A stretch of DNA of 64,000 nucleotides from Schistosoma mansoni. Lineage: Eukaryota > Platyhelminthes > Trematoda > Strigeidida > Schistosomatidae. Location: contig NW_017385988.1 of NCBI RefSeq assembly GCF_000237925.1, positions 1,736,001 through 1,800,000 of the forward strand, written 5' to 3'. Below the pieces are notes generated by a model. That model searched no databases, was not told the DNA's origin, and saw only the letters and a list, made by a program, of their open reading frames with translations. Position 1 is the stretch's first letter. Each line of letters opens with the position of its first letter. This document shows positions 42,420 through 56,407 of the stretch, one piece after another. The position numbers and the translations under genes are program-made.

Positions 42420-43245
42420 AGTGTGCAAACACGAAGTGATGACCGCCACCACATACCGAAAAGGAAAATAATGCTGATTCTTCACATTGACAACGTGACG
42501 TCAAACGGGTGACTGTATTTGGACCGTGTATGGGTGTTTCGCAGACACAGCACATATCGATGGCGAAAGATTCTGAAGTCCCAGATAAAAATACCGTGCA
42601 GTCAGCTACAAAGTAGGATCAGGAACATATATGCATCGGTCCAAGTTGTCATATCTCATTAGCACAACAAGATGAACACCTAAGTCATAGAAGCAGTTAC
42701 TTCAATGGTAGTAAGAATGGTTTGGTCAAACCTGGTAAGATGTACTATATATATGAGGAAGTCGGTAAACTCAACTACCTTAATTTATATCATTAGTTTA
42801 GGCACAGACGCAAAGCAGTCTTGAAGCAACAATATGGAGTTGGGGCGAGAAAAGTTCATCCTAAACAGGCCAGATTTCTGCCCGAGGCGATCAAGAAACG
42901 TTGGATTTCGTCAGTCTTCAGCAAACAGAACTACGTTGTCCTCGTATTTTCAGTCAACAGGTGAATATCCTGATAGATCAAGTTAGGAAGGATCTTATTT
43001 GTAGAATGATATCTATGACAAAACTAACAAACGTAGAGGCAATATGAAGCCCTAAAAATACCTATACCATTGTGATTGATTCTGAGCGATGTCACCCAGG
43101 GTCGCGCGGACATCAACCAAGTAGGCTGCATTCACCAACATGGCTCAGACCAGAAGTTAGGGACTTTAAGGACTGATGCCACGTTTATGTTCGGCCGATC
43201 CCAAACTTCCTCCATCCGTCTCAAACACCAGTCAGAAGCGCGTGC
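42420..43245 (-). mobile_element. RTE debris: endonuclease scrap and 3' end
   Basis: 42420-42590 matches, on the minus strand, the leader and first endonuclease block (rc of the 'CCVSET' coding region at about 42535-42560). 42595-42760 matches the 3' untranslated region and tail seen at 29515-29700 ('cagtcagctacaaagtagga' here). 43050-43240 matches the end of the ORF. The pieces are out of normal order, so this is at least two insertions or a rearranged copy. Confidence 0.6.
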
Positions 43246-43247
43246 CC

Positions 43248-43495
43248 CTACCGTTGATGCTACCTTGACATGGTGGTCGGGCTTGCACATTGTGATGAAC
43301 CGATTGGGCTATACTGACTGAAACAACCATTCCTCAAGGTCCTACCTTTTCAGACAGGTCGGCTACAGAGTGGTAAGACTAAAAACAACAAACCCAAGGC
43401 CTGAAGGCGAAGTCGTACTCTGACTGCACAGAAGTGTGATAGCAGTAAGGTGTTTCCGTCAGACAACCAGTATAACAGCGATGCTGCCTTGCTAT
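43248..43495 (+). mobile_element. RTE LINE 5' leader fragment
   Basis: Matches the first ~240 bp of the full-length elements ('gatgctaccttgacatggtg' onward), with about 15% difference. It ends before any coding sequence. Confidence 0.75.
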
Positions 43496-45639
43496 TGCTG
43501 AACATGGTTCTCCACTACCTGTTTTTGCCTGGGTAACTGGCATTAATTGGTTTTGGAACTATCTAGGCATTTGTTCTATAAACCCTAATAAGATTACTCA
43601 GCTACTCCTTCATATTTTCGTGACCATACAAACATGTAAATCGGCATATGAAGTAGGACATGACGTAGCCGTCCGTTTTAAGTCTATATGAAGTCATGAG
43701 CTTAACTTTCTCAGTTACAAACAATTTAGAAGTGTAACGTTTCATTAATGACAGGTTTTAGCCATTGTCTTAAATTATACTGCTTGTCCTTCATTTCCTT
43801 CTTCACATAATTAAAGCATACAGAAGGCAAACAGTACCAAATCATTCTAACACTCAGTTACACCTCACTTCCAGGACGTGTACTCACAAAATCAGTAAGC
43901 TTTTTAGAGTTAAGTAACAAGAATTGGAATACAGTCGCACATAACACGAACACTTGTGTTGGCAATAATCCCAGACAATCCCCCCATTCCAAGTTTAAGG
44001 CACACAAACTCCTTAATTGCCAACAGCAGGACTAGAATGCCCTATACCACGTACGAAATCTCTTATGTTGGCCTACGACACTAGACAACACATGAGCTGA
44101 GCCAACCCTACAACTCTTGGACACTCAATAACTTGAAATATCACCTCGTCATCTTTAGCTCCTTTCTCATCAGTAGCGCTTCTATGCATTCTTTAACTGT
44201 TAAGAGATATCCCCACTCTTTCAATGTTATTCTCTATATACTCCGATCAAAAAGTGAGTGACAATTCCCTCTTTAATAACAACTGCCCCCAGCCCCAAAA
44301 ATTGACCGACCGTTATGACTATTCCCCAAGTTCGCTAATTGCTCATTCAACGGACCCCACTTTACCCATTACTCCCCACCTTGTCTCCAATATCATGTCA
44401 CTTTCTCATGTTGACCATACATTAAACGATCAACACGAATATAAAGTTGACTGCTTAAATAGGTATCGAAAAAACTCCTTACTTATTGAACTAGTCGCTG
44501 GTTTAGCCAGTTTCATTATAGTCACAGTTTACCGTTGTTCAATTTAATTACCGCTCTATCTCCAGTAACACGCCCCGCCCAATATACCCAACTTATCTGG
44601 TAGGTACTCGTTCAGTATCATTGTTTCGGTCAGTAGTTTCACATCTTCTAACTCATCTACATAGCGTACTCGTTGAGTTCAGTCTAAAGGTGCTTTACTA
44701 GGCTTCACATTCACTGTGGCGGGCAGAATCTGTGAAGATTTAAATATTAACTAGTCTATATTGGCTTCCAATTAACTGACGCTTTACAATCCTATCTCCG
44801 CTTTAGCCCAAAACCATGTATCAAAATGGTAAATGGATATTATTTACTACTTTACAGGTACGGTAATATGTACGCTGTTGAGGTCCACTACACCAGCCAC
44901 ATTCATTGTAACTTATGGCCAATGAAGAAAAATAGGGACGATCAATAGAATTGAAATCAGGGTTGTTAACAGGTAACATGAATCAACCGCTCGATAAATA
45001 CGCATTAAAAATATACAAAAAATGATTTATATAAGAACGGCTTTTTGAGCACCACTTGTTCTTTTCCTCGCCTCTTACTAACATTTTACCATACTCTGCG
45101 TAAACAGCCAGACAGGGTTGGTGATGTCTACTCTCACGTCTGTCAACTACTTTGAAGCACAGAAAATAAACATCTTAAGGATATAAACAGGTATACAAGC
45201 CAACTTATAATTCCTGAGCAGACAAATCAGTAGTATTTAAGAGTAGGTGATTCGTTATCATGAGAACAAACAATGACGAACTGGGTCAGTAAACAGTTTC
45301 AAAACCTTTATTACCAAGAGATAAGGGAGTCATGTTAGGTCATCTGCATAATATTATAACACTCCAATGTATAAGCTCCTGAGGGCTATCGGACTTTATG
45401 GCCACCTAGTTGGGTCATGAAATATGTAAAAGTAAATTTGGGCTTTTAAATTACTGTGAAATGTATATATAAATATAAGCCACCTGGCACTATAATCCTA
45501 GAAATACTCCACACTTACCCTACAAACTATGCAACACAACTCGAAAATAAGGACAAGTGTTCAAACTCCAAACGTCATTGGACAGATGTGGTTCGAAAGC
45601 TTCCAATGGTTGTGAACTGGATATAAGAAGCTTTCACCT
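43496..45639. other. No recognised gene
   Basis: About 2.1 kb. One frame of 107 codons (44224-44547) has a hydrophobic stretch near its C-terminus ('LVAGLASFIIVTVY') but no homology that I recognise and lies in C-rich, repeat-like DNA. Otherwise nothing is recognised. Confidence 0.35.
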
Positions 45640-45745
45640 AATGATCTTTCGTGCCTATTGGTTGTTGATCGTCGACGCCTTCAGGAAGGGGTCTAAGTAT
45701 ATGAAACAAACAGAAGTAATAGAAATACTGGTAAATCAGTAGTAA
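45640..45745 (+). mobile_element. Gypsy integrase scrap
   Basis: A short plus-strand stretch resembles the integrase core block around 'VVDAF.KW.EV' (here 'LLIVDAFRKGSKYM'), as in the fossil at 21340-22080. Very small and isolated; an old broken fragment lying just before the LTR of the next Gypsy element. Confidence 0.45.
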
Positions 45746-45864
45746 ATGCTGTTGCTATTCCCTGGGAATACGTGAATTTGCCTTTTAAATGGCTGCACAG
45801 AAGTTGTTTAAACTATTTCGGTCGGCGACAGACACCATGGATTGACTTCTTGTAAGGAGTAGAA

Positions 45865-48800
45865 TGTGTTGTAGCTGTAAAAAAAATCCCCCAAATCAAT
45901 AGCTCTGTAAGTGTTCCACATTGGATGCTAGCCACATTAGTTTTAGTAGACTCATTTAGCTGTAGGCGATCGGTCATGCATCCGTACCAGATCATGTTCC
46001 AGAACGGCGTGGGAAACATCTCCTACGATCATTAGTCAGATTAGATCAGTCACTTCTCGATAAATTGATAACCCATCAAATATATCTTCCAACCTCTTCG
46101 CTTCTGACTCTTGATTTAACTGTGTGGGTGCGATTCGATTATAGTAGGTGTTACTGGTAAAGAGTTGCCAAACTACAATACCTGTGGTATCTTCAGTGGT
46201 GAGACCGACGTGATCTGGTACACCAAACTATTAACTATTAGTCTGTTCCTTTTTGGAATTTCATAAGTCATTACTTCATTTTGACTTTTATATATTGTGA
46301 TATATTTTTTTCGAGTTTTCGGATATATTTTAATTATTTATTTTTCATTCTTTATAATACTTGATTTTTCACTATGACGGAACAGACACCCAAAGTATTT
46401 AAGTTAAAGACTATGCCCCCACCCTCGATTCAGCTACTGCCTTTTTGGCCGGACAATATGGAGGCCTGGTTCTGCTACGCAGAAGCCGACTTTTACGAGC
46501 ACGGTATTACGGACTCGCGCACACAGTTCCTCGCGGTTGTAGAGGCACTAATGCGCGAATTCAACAGGTACATTACACCTAGTATGTTTACTAGTGATGT
46601 TTTAGAACCTTACGAAACTCTGAAACAGTCTATTCTTAAACGCGGAGATCTAACCGACCGACAAAGGTTAGACCAACTCCTTAATAGTATCGACCTGCAA
46701 CATGGCTCCGCGACAGATATGTTGCTAAGGATGAGAGAGGTGATAGGCCAAAGAACTTTCGACGAAGGCCTATTCAAACAGCTTTTCTTGTCCAAACTTC
46801 CGCAACAGGTGCAACAGTCCTCGTCTTGTTTCAAAACAACGTCGTAGATGAGCTGGCTCCATCTGCCGACCGCATCCTAGAAATCACGATATCTTCTAAT
46901 TCCGAGGTTTTTCAGTCAAAGAAAAACCTCAAACGCCCCAGAATGACATCACGGAACTATGTCATATGCTTACACGTTATCCTTGATTTCGTAATGACCG
47001 TAAACGGTCACAAACCCCGCGAAGAAGCATTTCACGTAGGCGATCTGTCTCTAGACCACGAGAGACGGATAACCCCAATTGGTGCTGGTATCATAACCAG
47101 TATGGGAAGTCTTCCAGAAATTGCAGGAAACCCTGCAATTACCCGAACCCAAAATCGACCGACACGAAAAACAATTCGGGAAACTTCCCAGCCGGCACGT
47201 AGTAATGTTAACCGTAGCCGGCGAACATAGCCGTCTGTTGTACGTCAAGGATGTGATTATGAAAGTTCGCTACCTCGTCGACACTGGCGCAGAAGTTAGC
47301 GTTCTTCCCAAGAATTCTAACTACAGGCTTCACGAGTCTGTTTAAAGTTTACAGGCGGCGAACGGAAAACCGATTGCCACGTATGGCAAAAGGTACGTTC
47401 ACCTTAACGTGGGTTTACGCAAACCCATCCACTGGATTTTCGTGGTCGCAGATGTGTCTATGCCGATCATTGGTATAGACCTGCTACAATACCACAATCT
47501 ACTCATCGACACACGCAAACGAAGATTAGTGGACGGAAACACTAAGTTATCTGTTTGCGTAACTACTTTTTATGGTTGCAGATTATCCCCAGTCACAATT
47601 AAGCACGCCATAGACCCCTTATATCAACCATTACTCGATAGATACTCTGGGATTTATCAACCACAACAGAAATCGCCGTGTGTAACCAGCAATTTTACAC
47701 ACCACATCGCGACTACATGACCACATGTATTCTCGAAAGCACGTCGACTGGCTCCCGAAAAGCTTAGGTTAGCTGAAGACGAATTTCATCACATGATAGA
47801 ATTAGGAATCATTCGGCCGTCAAATAGCCCATGGGCATTTCCCTTGCACATGGTCCCTAAAAAGACAGCAACGATTGGCGTCCAACTGGTGACTATCGGC
47901 GTCTGAATGCTAAAACCATTCCCGATCGTTACCCGTTGTCTCACATTCACGATTTGACAGCAACCTTGAAAGGTGCAACTGTTAAAGACTATAGCCAAAT
48001 CCCTTTGACTGATGACGGTATTCCAAAGACCACTATCATAACTCCCTTCGGACTCTACGAATTTTCGCGAGTGCCTTTTGGCCTAAGAAATGCTGTCCAG
48101 ACTTTCCAAAGGTTCATAGATGACGTTTTTCGAGGTCTCAACTTCGTACATGCGTACGTTGATAACTGTCTGATAGCATGTCCGGACAGAAAATCCCATC
48201 TCCAGCATCTAGACATTGTTCTCGAACGACTTCGAAGGCGTGGCACTACTGTCAACATTCAGAAATGCCTAATCGGAACCAACTCCTTAGACTTCTTAGG
48301 ACACACTATTGATGCTCAAAGCATCCGACCCCTTAGGAGCAAAGTGGCGGCCATTCTGGATTACCCAGAACCGACCACGATCAAGCAGTTGCGAACTTTT
48401 AACGGACTTGTAAGTTTCTACAGACGGTTCATACCCAAATGCGCATCCCTTATGAAACCGTTAACCGACCAACTTCGTGGAAACGTAGAATCAATTAGTT
48501 TAGACGACACCGCTCGAAAAGCATTCTCCACAGTTAAGGAACATATTGCTAAGGCAACCCTGCTTGTGCATCAGGACACTCAAGCGCCCATTAATATCGC
48601 CGTAGACGCATCCGACTCAGCAATCGGAGGAGTCTTACAACAATGGGTTAACCACTCTTGCCAACTTTTAGGATTTTTCTCTAGACGGTTACTAGACACT
48701 GAATCTAGGTGCAGAACTTTCGGTAGGGAACTCCTAGCTATGTATTATGCTGTATGGCATTTTCAGCACTCTATCGAAGGAAGAGAATTCACACTTTTTA

Positions 48801-50710
48801 CTGATCATAAACCTCTTACCTTCTCTTTAAGCTCATCCTCAGACAAGTACTCACTTCGAGAGTCTCGACATCTCGACTACTTTTCGCAGTTTACTTCAGA
48901 TATACAACACATTTCTGGAGCAAACAATGTAGTTGCAGACGCCTTCTCTCGTATAACTCCCTTGAACTCGCCCAGCTTCGAAAAGAGGACATTGATCTTC
49001 ATCACGAGTTTTTCTCAACAACTCTGAAACTGCGTATTAAACAGATGGGAAGGTAAGGAAACCTTACTATGTGACACATCTACATGTAGGGATTGCCCAA
49101 TCGTGCCGAAACATTATCGACGCAACGTCTTCAATACGTTGCACAAACTCTCTCATCCAGGTGTCCATGCATCCATCAAGCTCATAGCAGAACGGTTTTG
49201 CAGGCCTGGTATGAATAAAGACGTGAGGGAGTGGGCACGCCCCCGTGCAAGCTGCCAGAAATCTAAGGTCATTAGACACAACAAATGTCCCTTAGGCTCT
49301 TTCAAAACTCCTGATGCTCGTTTCAACCACGTCTATCTGGATTTAGTACGACCCTTACTGGATTCAAATGGATACTCTTGTCTTTAAACCTGCGTAGACC
49401 GTTTTACATGATGGCCAGAAGCAGTACCTATCAAGGACATTACTGCCGAAACAGTGGTCCGCACCTTCGTCGTTCAGTTAAACCTGTTCACACTCGACCT
49501 CAATCAACTGATGTTTTCGTTCAACCGGACTTACGACATCGTACACATGTCTTCGTTCGTCGAGACTCACATCGACGCCCCCTGGAATCAGCATACGAAA
49601 AACTCGTGAAAGTTCTTCAGCTTGAAACTAAGTACTATATAGTCAATAAAATCGGCACTAAGGATAGCATCAGTGTCGATCGCCTCAAGGCAGCGTATTT
49701 AAAATGAAATCCTATTCACATCGATTTTCCTTCTGTACAATCAAACGACGCGGCTCCTACACATTTAATACCGCATCCAACAGCCGACACGCACGTTGAA
49801 ACCTCGTCAGTGTCTGAAAATAAACTTAAGACAACGTGTTCTGGAAGAAGAGTAAGATTTCCAGAACACTTAAACGACTATTGCACGTAGTAAGTTTATT
49901 GCATTATATATAATATATTATATACATATTATATCATATAGAAGTTGAATATGCTCATACTTATATATTTATTCCGTAAAAAACTTTTTTACTGATAAGC
50001 GTATATTTTTTCATAGAAAAAACAAAACGAACAATTTTCGCATCGCTTTTACGCTGTTGCAAGCGTATTAGTTTATTTACTTTCTTTCGCTCACCTTGTG
50101 TCTTTAAGCAAGTACGAGTGTATTTCAACATGCACCCACATGTTCTATTTTTTTCTTTTCCAGGACGGCTGGAAAAGGACGATGAAGAATCAAGATCTCG
50201 ATTGTACTTTGTTTTACGATTACTATACTGTATTTCATGGCCCGTATAGTAAAGAAAGACGATTAGACGCCGCTAAACATAGCAAGCTATCATAAGAGTG
50301 TTTACCGACGACAAACTCGTTGGGTTGAAACTCCTGGCTGGCTACTTCGTAGGGGCATCACTACCTCACTAGCGGGGGGTGATCTGTAGCTGTAAATAAA
50401 TCCCCCAAATCAATAGCTCCCTAAGTGTTCCACATTGGATGCTGACCACATTAGTTTTAGTGGACTCATCTAGTTGAAGGCGCTCGGTCATGCATCCGTA
50501 CGAGATCACGAGTGGGAACGTTATGCTCAACGTCTCCTGCGATCAGTAGCCAGATTAGATCAGTCACTTCGCGATATGTTGATAACCCATCAAATATGTC
50601 TTCCAACCTCCTAGCTTCTTACTTTTAATTTCACTAGGTGGGCACGATTCAATCATAGGTGTTGCTGGTTAAAGTGTTGTCAAAATGCAATACTTTTGAC
50701 ATCTTCAATA
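45865..50710 (+). mobile_element. Gypsy LTR retrotransposon, broken
   Basis: A 4.8 kb fossil. Direct repeats at about 45865-46200 and 50380-50710 are its LTRs, about 10% different by eye, so it is an old insertion; a purine tract 'agcggggg' precedes the right LTR. Parts in order: gag-like region from 46374, aspartic protease with DTGA (about 47280), reverse transcriptase with a YVD-type active site (about 48155), RNase H (about 48600-48950), integrase with an H/C zinc-binding region (about 49140-49260) and a degraded core. Coding is broken at several places (perhaps five or more). No envelope-like ORF is seen. Confidence 0.88.
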
Positions 50711-50739
50711 TGTTCCGCAGGGTGTTCAGGAAAGTTTAG

Positions 50740-52520
50740 AATGTTACCGGCCAATAACATATCACTTCTAATTCTCTTATACCCTAATGAGTAGAGACTC
50801 GCCGAGTAGTATCGTTCTTCATATGGTTTGGATATGAGTCCCTAAAACGATTTGATGTCTCGCATTGAGACAAATTTCAGAATATTCTTATCCTTGTGAT
50901 GTAAAAGAAGAAGTACTATGTTTTCGTATTGCGAACAGGGCCTGATGAAATCTTGGTATACTGGGTGAAACGTTCAATCCAAATGGCCAAACATCCGTTT
51001 CAAAGTTATCGGTGCAAAGATTGCTATAAAGGGAATTGGTTGCAGTTAGTGTATGACTTCAGATCGTAGAGTACAGAGACACATAATTCTTGAGGGGGGA
51101 TAGTGTTAGTTGTATTCGTAGTTCGGAACATGTTGAAGATGAAGTACTTTACACTCCAAAGTGTTGAAAGTGTGTCCATTATTAAAAACTAGATTTTTAA
51201 GTTGAATCACACCCTTCTAAGGTAACAACCTATCGTCCCAGTTGTGAACTTTCCTCCAACTCTTAGTACCATCGACAGAAAACAATTCTTCACTGGATAC
51301 TTGCTGAGGAGAGTCATTGATATAAATTGAAAATAGCGACGACCCTGGTACTAAGACTTATGGGACCACAATAAAACTCTGTAGCCCGAGGAAATTAGTA
51401 GTTTACCTGATTTTAAACATCCAATTATTTAAATATGGTTCAGGTCAGTCTACTAGTGGGGACTGAGAACGTATCAGCTTGAGCTCGCCGGTAAGACATT
51501 CGTGATCGACCCTATCAAAAGCTTTAAAAAATCGGTGAATATTATGTCTGCCTTGCCCTTTGAGTTACGGACTGTGGTTCATCTCTCTGTCTCGGTCAAC
51601 GGATAGTTATTGAGGAGTGAACCTTTCAAAAACCAAGCGTTGGGGTAAGGAAAAGTTACTGGAATTTTGGTGGTTGTACGTGTCGTCACAATTTGTAGGT
51701 TCCATTACCTTTGAAGATATTGGAGAGAATCGCTGGCCGTTAGCCTGAGGAATCATCGACTGAGCATCCCTTGACCATTAAGGTGGAGTGTGTCATTATG
51801 TGTGCAGTAAAAATCCCCGTGGGGATCCCGTCAGACCGATTGTATGCTTCTTGTTACTTCTGCTTCAAATTGTTCCTTGTGGCTGACATGTCCAACCATT
51901 AAAACTTCCAGTCCTTGTTGTTCACTAGACATTTAAGTTCGGTCAGATCACTTTTTCCAGGGTAATCAGGATTGAGTGATTGTCAACTGAAAATTCTCTA
52001 CTTTGAAAGGTGCAGTTTAAGCATGACGGTGTCTGACTGTTTTTGTACCGGATTGCTGACTTCACATTTTCCGGTAACCTTGGTCCCGTAATTATGTCAG
52101 GAAAGAGAGTCCAGATAAAGTTATCACCCCCAGTATATGAAAGTCTAGCTAAGTCAGCTTTAGGAAAGTTAGGATGCTTGTTCTAGACGAATAGGGTGGG
52201 CTGATTCTTCTAATATCCGATCGTTGTGATGAGAGCTAATATTAAGCTTCCAATAGATAACTTTAACCAGACAACTTGGGGGGTTAAACCATCTCAATAA
52301 ACACCATAAAAGTAAGCTCTCGGGTGCATACACGATGTGCAACCAAGTAGGAGCGTACGTAGGTGGGAATCCACTTACCATTTGGATTTTCCATCCCATG
52401 CTAAACAAGGACATATTGAGTATTCCTAGCTCTCGATCCGTAACTTGAGGCTCATATTTCCTAGATATTTTTATCAGAAGAGCGTTATCTGGATTATTTA
52501 TTTCAAACAACTCATTCACA
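50740..52520 (-). mobile_element. CR1-like LINE, heavily decayed
   Basis: On the minus strand a remnant of the endonuclease region (52519-52169) is followed by RT remnants: the 'KAFDRVDHECL' block near 51500-51530 and 'VLVPGSSLFSIYIND' near 51310-51350, in the correct order for a CR1-type RT. Many stops and frameshifts. It is adjacent to the right Gypsy LTR. Confidence 0.65.
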
Positions 52521-53730
52521 TGAACATTAATCAGCAGACCAACAGAATAATCTACACGATAAGTAGAAATCTATCGATTAAGTTAAATTAACTTTGAGAA
52601 CTAATAACAAACTTCGTTTCTTTAGCAGGTCACATCATTGCCGAATTATGATCTAATTCAATATTCCGACATTTATTTTCGCTACTGTAATAATCGGAAC
52701 AATCCCGGGATTTGTAATGATGTAACTACCCAATCTATAAGACCTTACGTGGAAGTCACATCACTGTCAACACTTACTCGTCCTGCTATGATAATCAGCA
52801 CCATGACCTCTAGAACTTCTGAAGAACACATTTGAGCTGGGAAGAGAGTAATATATTTAACACAATAGGTGAAGGGTTGTGTGATAACGCCTACATGACC
52901 GATCCATGTCATTCCGTTTAATTGTTCCTGCGTTCACCACTTTTTGCCCTTTGCTCCGTTTTAAATGTTGAATGTGAATTTTCCCAGTTCTCTTATGTTC
53001 AGCTTGCAAGATCGAGTGTCTAGGAACCGACCCCACTACATACTCACCTGTTTCTTTACTTTTGAAGCTCAGTGATTGGTTTTACTTGTTTATTCCCGGC
53101 TGGTGTTGCCGGATTGCCATACTTCACTACCAGCGTTTTAGTTGCTTCATATAGTTTTTTTGTGTTTATTTCTCTTGAGGACTTTCTTGTTGTTGCTGGT
53201 ATAACCATAAATATGACCATTTCTCTTAGTGAGTAATAATACTAGCTTACAAGCATAAATTCATCTTTTTTTCCATGAGATCAATATTTATCCAGAAATC
53301 ATCACTCGGTTTAGAAGTCCGAATTTAAAGATCTGATGTTGGTTCGCATCTCAAACGGAAAGCACGGATTTTAACATAACCGAACCAAAATTCAACAAGC
53401 AGGATAGTCTAGTTACTAAGATCTGATGTTTCAGGGCATGCATAATTTTTAAATGACTGCTCCTGATTTAAGTTAGGGTAGATAAAACTTGCTTTCTCAA
53501 CTACATCTGGAGGTTTAACGACAAAAACCATAACATTTAGTCTGGACGTAAAGAATGGTACAACAAACCAAAGTTTATTCAATTGGATGAAACCAATTTA
53601 TTCTCCACAGTGTACGAATCCCATTTAGGTCACCCATATTCCGTTACGTCAAAACACAAGATTTGTGCTTAATTTAGTTGGTCCCAGTTTCACATCAAAA
53701 GTACAGTATCTTCAAATGGTAGAAATAAAA
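52521..53730. other. No recognised gene
   Basis: About 1.2 kb of AT-rich DNA; no exon or repeat recognised. Confidence 0.4.
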
Positions 53731-56030
53731 AAACGTATTATCATTGGGTCCCAAATTCTGTAATAGCACCTCCAAAACCAACAGACTTTATACACAAATT
53801 CATTCGAAAATCTATCAAACCAAACTCATGATCTTGTGCCGACATTCCCTCAAAATCTTCATCATTTTAAATCCACATTGCTGGACTGCAGTCATGGATA
53901 TGTTAATACGCATTGTGGTAAGAATAACTTATTAACTAGGAACCATCTGGATCAGCTAATGCTCCTAAAAAGAAATAACGATTTTATACTAAGTAAACCT
54001 GACAAAGGAGCTGGGGTAGTACTGCTTGACCACCGAGAATATTTGGAAAAAATGAGAATAATCTTAGACAATGTCACTAAATTCTCTAAACCTAAACGAG
54101 AAGGTGACAAAACACTGCAAATTGAAAAACAGCTAACGAATGTTGTTAAAAACCTTAAAAATAAAGAGATAATAACCCAGGATTTATATGATCACATTCG
54201 CCCAATGGGTTCAATCATCCCACGCTTATACGCACTACCGAAAGTACATAAAGCAAGCTTACCATTACGACCTATTTTGGATATGTCAAGCTCACCATAC
54301 CACCGAATAGACCAATGGTTAGCTGAAAAATTGGAACCAGTTAAAAGGCAAGTATCTAAATATTCTATTCATGATACTTTTCAATTTATTGATCGTATTA
54401 AGGATGTTAATACTTCCGGAAAATGCGTGTTCTCGCTTGACGTTAATTCTTTATTCACTAGTGTACCGTTAACGGAAACTATATGTTATACTTGTGAGTA
54501 TATTGACTCTAACAACATAGATCTAGGTATTCCAACTGAACACTTAAAAGAATTATTGTTACGTTGTACCTTTAATGTCCAGTTCAGTTTCAACGATGAA
54601 ATATATGGGCAAAGAGATGGGATTGCAATGGGGTCTCCATTAGCTCCAATTTTAGCAGACTGCTTCATAGCAAAACTAGAAAACGACCAACTCAATTCAA
54701 TGATAAATCGATTCCACCTATACGTAAGATACATGGACGACACATTTGTCGTGTGACGATAATATTGATTTAGATGATATCTTAAACTCCTTTAATTCAT
54801 GCCACCCTTCCATAGACTTCACATTAGAAAGGGAGCGAGAACAATCAGTCCCTTTTCTCGATGTACGTCTAGTAAGAAGAAATAGTGGTCCTTTAAAAAG
54901 ATCCATCTTTAGAAAGCAAACATGGAATGGTCAACTAACCAACTTCTATAGCTGGGTTCCGTTAAACAAAAAGAGAAACGTGATTCATACTTGATGTTAT
55001 CGTATACATCGGATATGTAGTACGGACTGTATTAACGAAGAACTCGCGTTCCTTAAGAAAACCTTGATGAAAAACGGCTACCCAGACCGGTTCATAGAGA
55101 AGAACATGAATAGAAGCAGCGTCGACAGGAAACCTAGTTATTCCGCCCCGAAGAAAAGCCTTTATATAAGTCTGGAATTTAAAGGTTATCGAACATCAGA
55201 CGTTATTAAAAATCGTTTAACAATAATGATCAAAAGGACATTTGATGCTGCCAAACTACGAATAACCTTCACGAGTAAGGACTTATTTTCTGTATCCATT
55301 AAAGATAAGCTTCCGCGTTTGGTCGCCTCTATGTGCATCTACCCGTTCACCTGCTCTTGTGGAGCAAGGTATATCAGCCGTAGCCAACGCTCGCTTTCAA
55401 CCCGGATACGAGAACATACCTCAGTTTGGTTCTACGAGGGTGAAAAGAAAGCAGTTAAGAGCTCTATACTTGAACACCTAATCGACTGTAATCATTCTAC
55501 GGATCCACAGTCTGATTTTAAGGTTGTTTATATGATTCATTCAAATCTACCCAGATTTCTCCGTATCAAACTCTTAAAAATAGCCGAAGCTCTTACCATC
55601 CATAAGCTCAAACCAGAACTATGCTTGCAAAAGAAGTACGTCTTATCATTATTGTTACCATGGCCTTAATATTATTATCATTATTATCATTCTTTTATTA
55701 TTATTACTCCATTTCCCCTTTACTTATATCTTATATTCTCATTATTTTATTCATAAATACTCATCATATCATCTTATTTATTTTTACACCTCTATGACCT
55801 TCAATGACCTTTAGTTATTGTAACCAAAACATTTTATTCATTTTAATCATCTTATTATAATCTTGGTTATCAGTGTTCACATTTCCTCACGTAATTAGTG
55901 CTTTAATAAAACATTTTCATATATATACGATTGTACAGCTTGATAATAAATTCGTTGAAAAGAGATCCCTTCGCTGAACTTCGTGCTTTAAAACATATTG
56001 TGTCATAATATGAAACATCCTAACTATGAA
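53731..56030 (+). mobile_element. Penelope-like element, family 3, 5'-truncated and broken
   Basis: Starts abruptly in the N-terminal region of the PLE protein ('LGPKFC' equivalent at about 53740). It continues through the RT ('KPDKGAGVVLLD', 'RLYALPKVHK', 'SLDVNSLFTSVPL', 'DGIAMGSPLAPILAD', 'YMDDTFV' at about 54729-54750), 'VPFLDV', and a GIY-YIG region ('IYPFTCSCGARYISRS', about 55330-55385, with Ser where Gly is usual). The ORF ends near 55669. The 3' region holds ATT repeats and a hammerhead-like motif. There are a few reading-frame breaks, so it is inactive. It is clearly related to family 2 but diverged, with no close copy in this window. Confidence 0.85.
55926..55985 (+). ncRNA. Hammerhead-like motif (PLE family 3)
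   Basis: Stem I strands ACGA (55927-55930) with TCGT (55981-55984) and CAGC (55936-55939) with GCTG (55973-55976) leave an internal loop. Core TTGATAA (55940-55946, two changes from consensus), GAAA (55957-55960), stem III A-A-G/C-U-U (55960-55962 with 55969-55971) and cleavage C at 55972. The overall architecture is retained with a degraded core. Confidence 0.5.
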
Positions 56031-56206
56031 GTCAGGTGCTCCCCAATAAAAAATGGAGTGGTATACCGCAAGAGCGGTTAAAAATCTGCTGTTAGATTTC
56101 TATGAATTAATGAACATATTCCGAACAAAAAATGTTCAAACCTATGATTTTAGGGAACCACATGTTCATTCAAAAGTTATCAACACGCAGTCCAAAAAAA
56201 ATTTAG

Positions 56207-56407
56207 CAACCACTTCGAGAAGCAACCCTGACTTCCGCCAAACTGAACCTCATTCCCAGTGGTCCGGCACTAGTTAATAACAAACTAAGTGATAAAGGTG
56301 GACTTCAACCAAAGTCCAATAGTAAGGCTTTTTCGAACAAGACTAAAAGATTTAAAGATTTGTTTTCGCTGCCTTCAAGTAGAATTAAAACTGAGGACAA
56401 TGAATAA
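56207..56407 (+). other. Possible host terminal exon, Ser/Lys-rich
   Basis: A 66-codon frame has no ATG of its own, is preceded by an AG acceptor-like site ('aaatttag', ending 56206) and ends with TAA (56405-56407). It is rich in Ser, Lys and Asn with a final 'RFKDLFSLPSS' segment and acidic end. It lies ~180 bp past a PLE end. The overlapping frame 56053-56277 is also open. Unidentified. Confidence 0.3.

Noticed and set aside
44224-44547. 107-codon ORF with a hydrophobic C-terminus
   Set aside because: No homology, no splice context and C-rich repeat-like DNA; left as unannotated spacer.
50098-50295. Short frame before the right Gypsy LTR as an envelope-like gene
   Set aside because: Too short, no signal or membrane segment of the expected kind, and no family resemblance.
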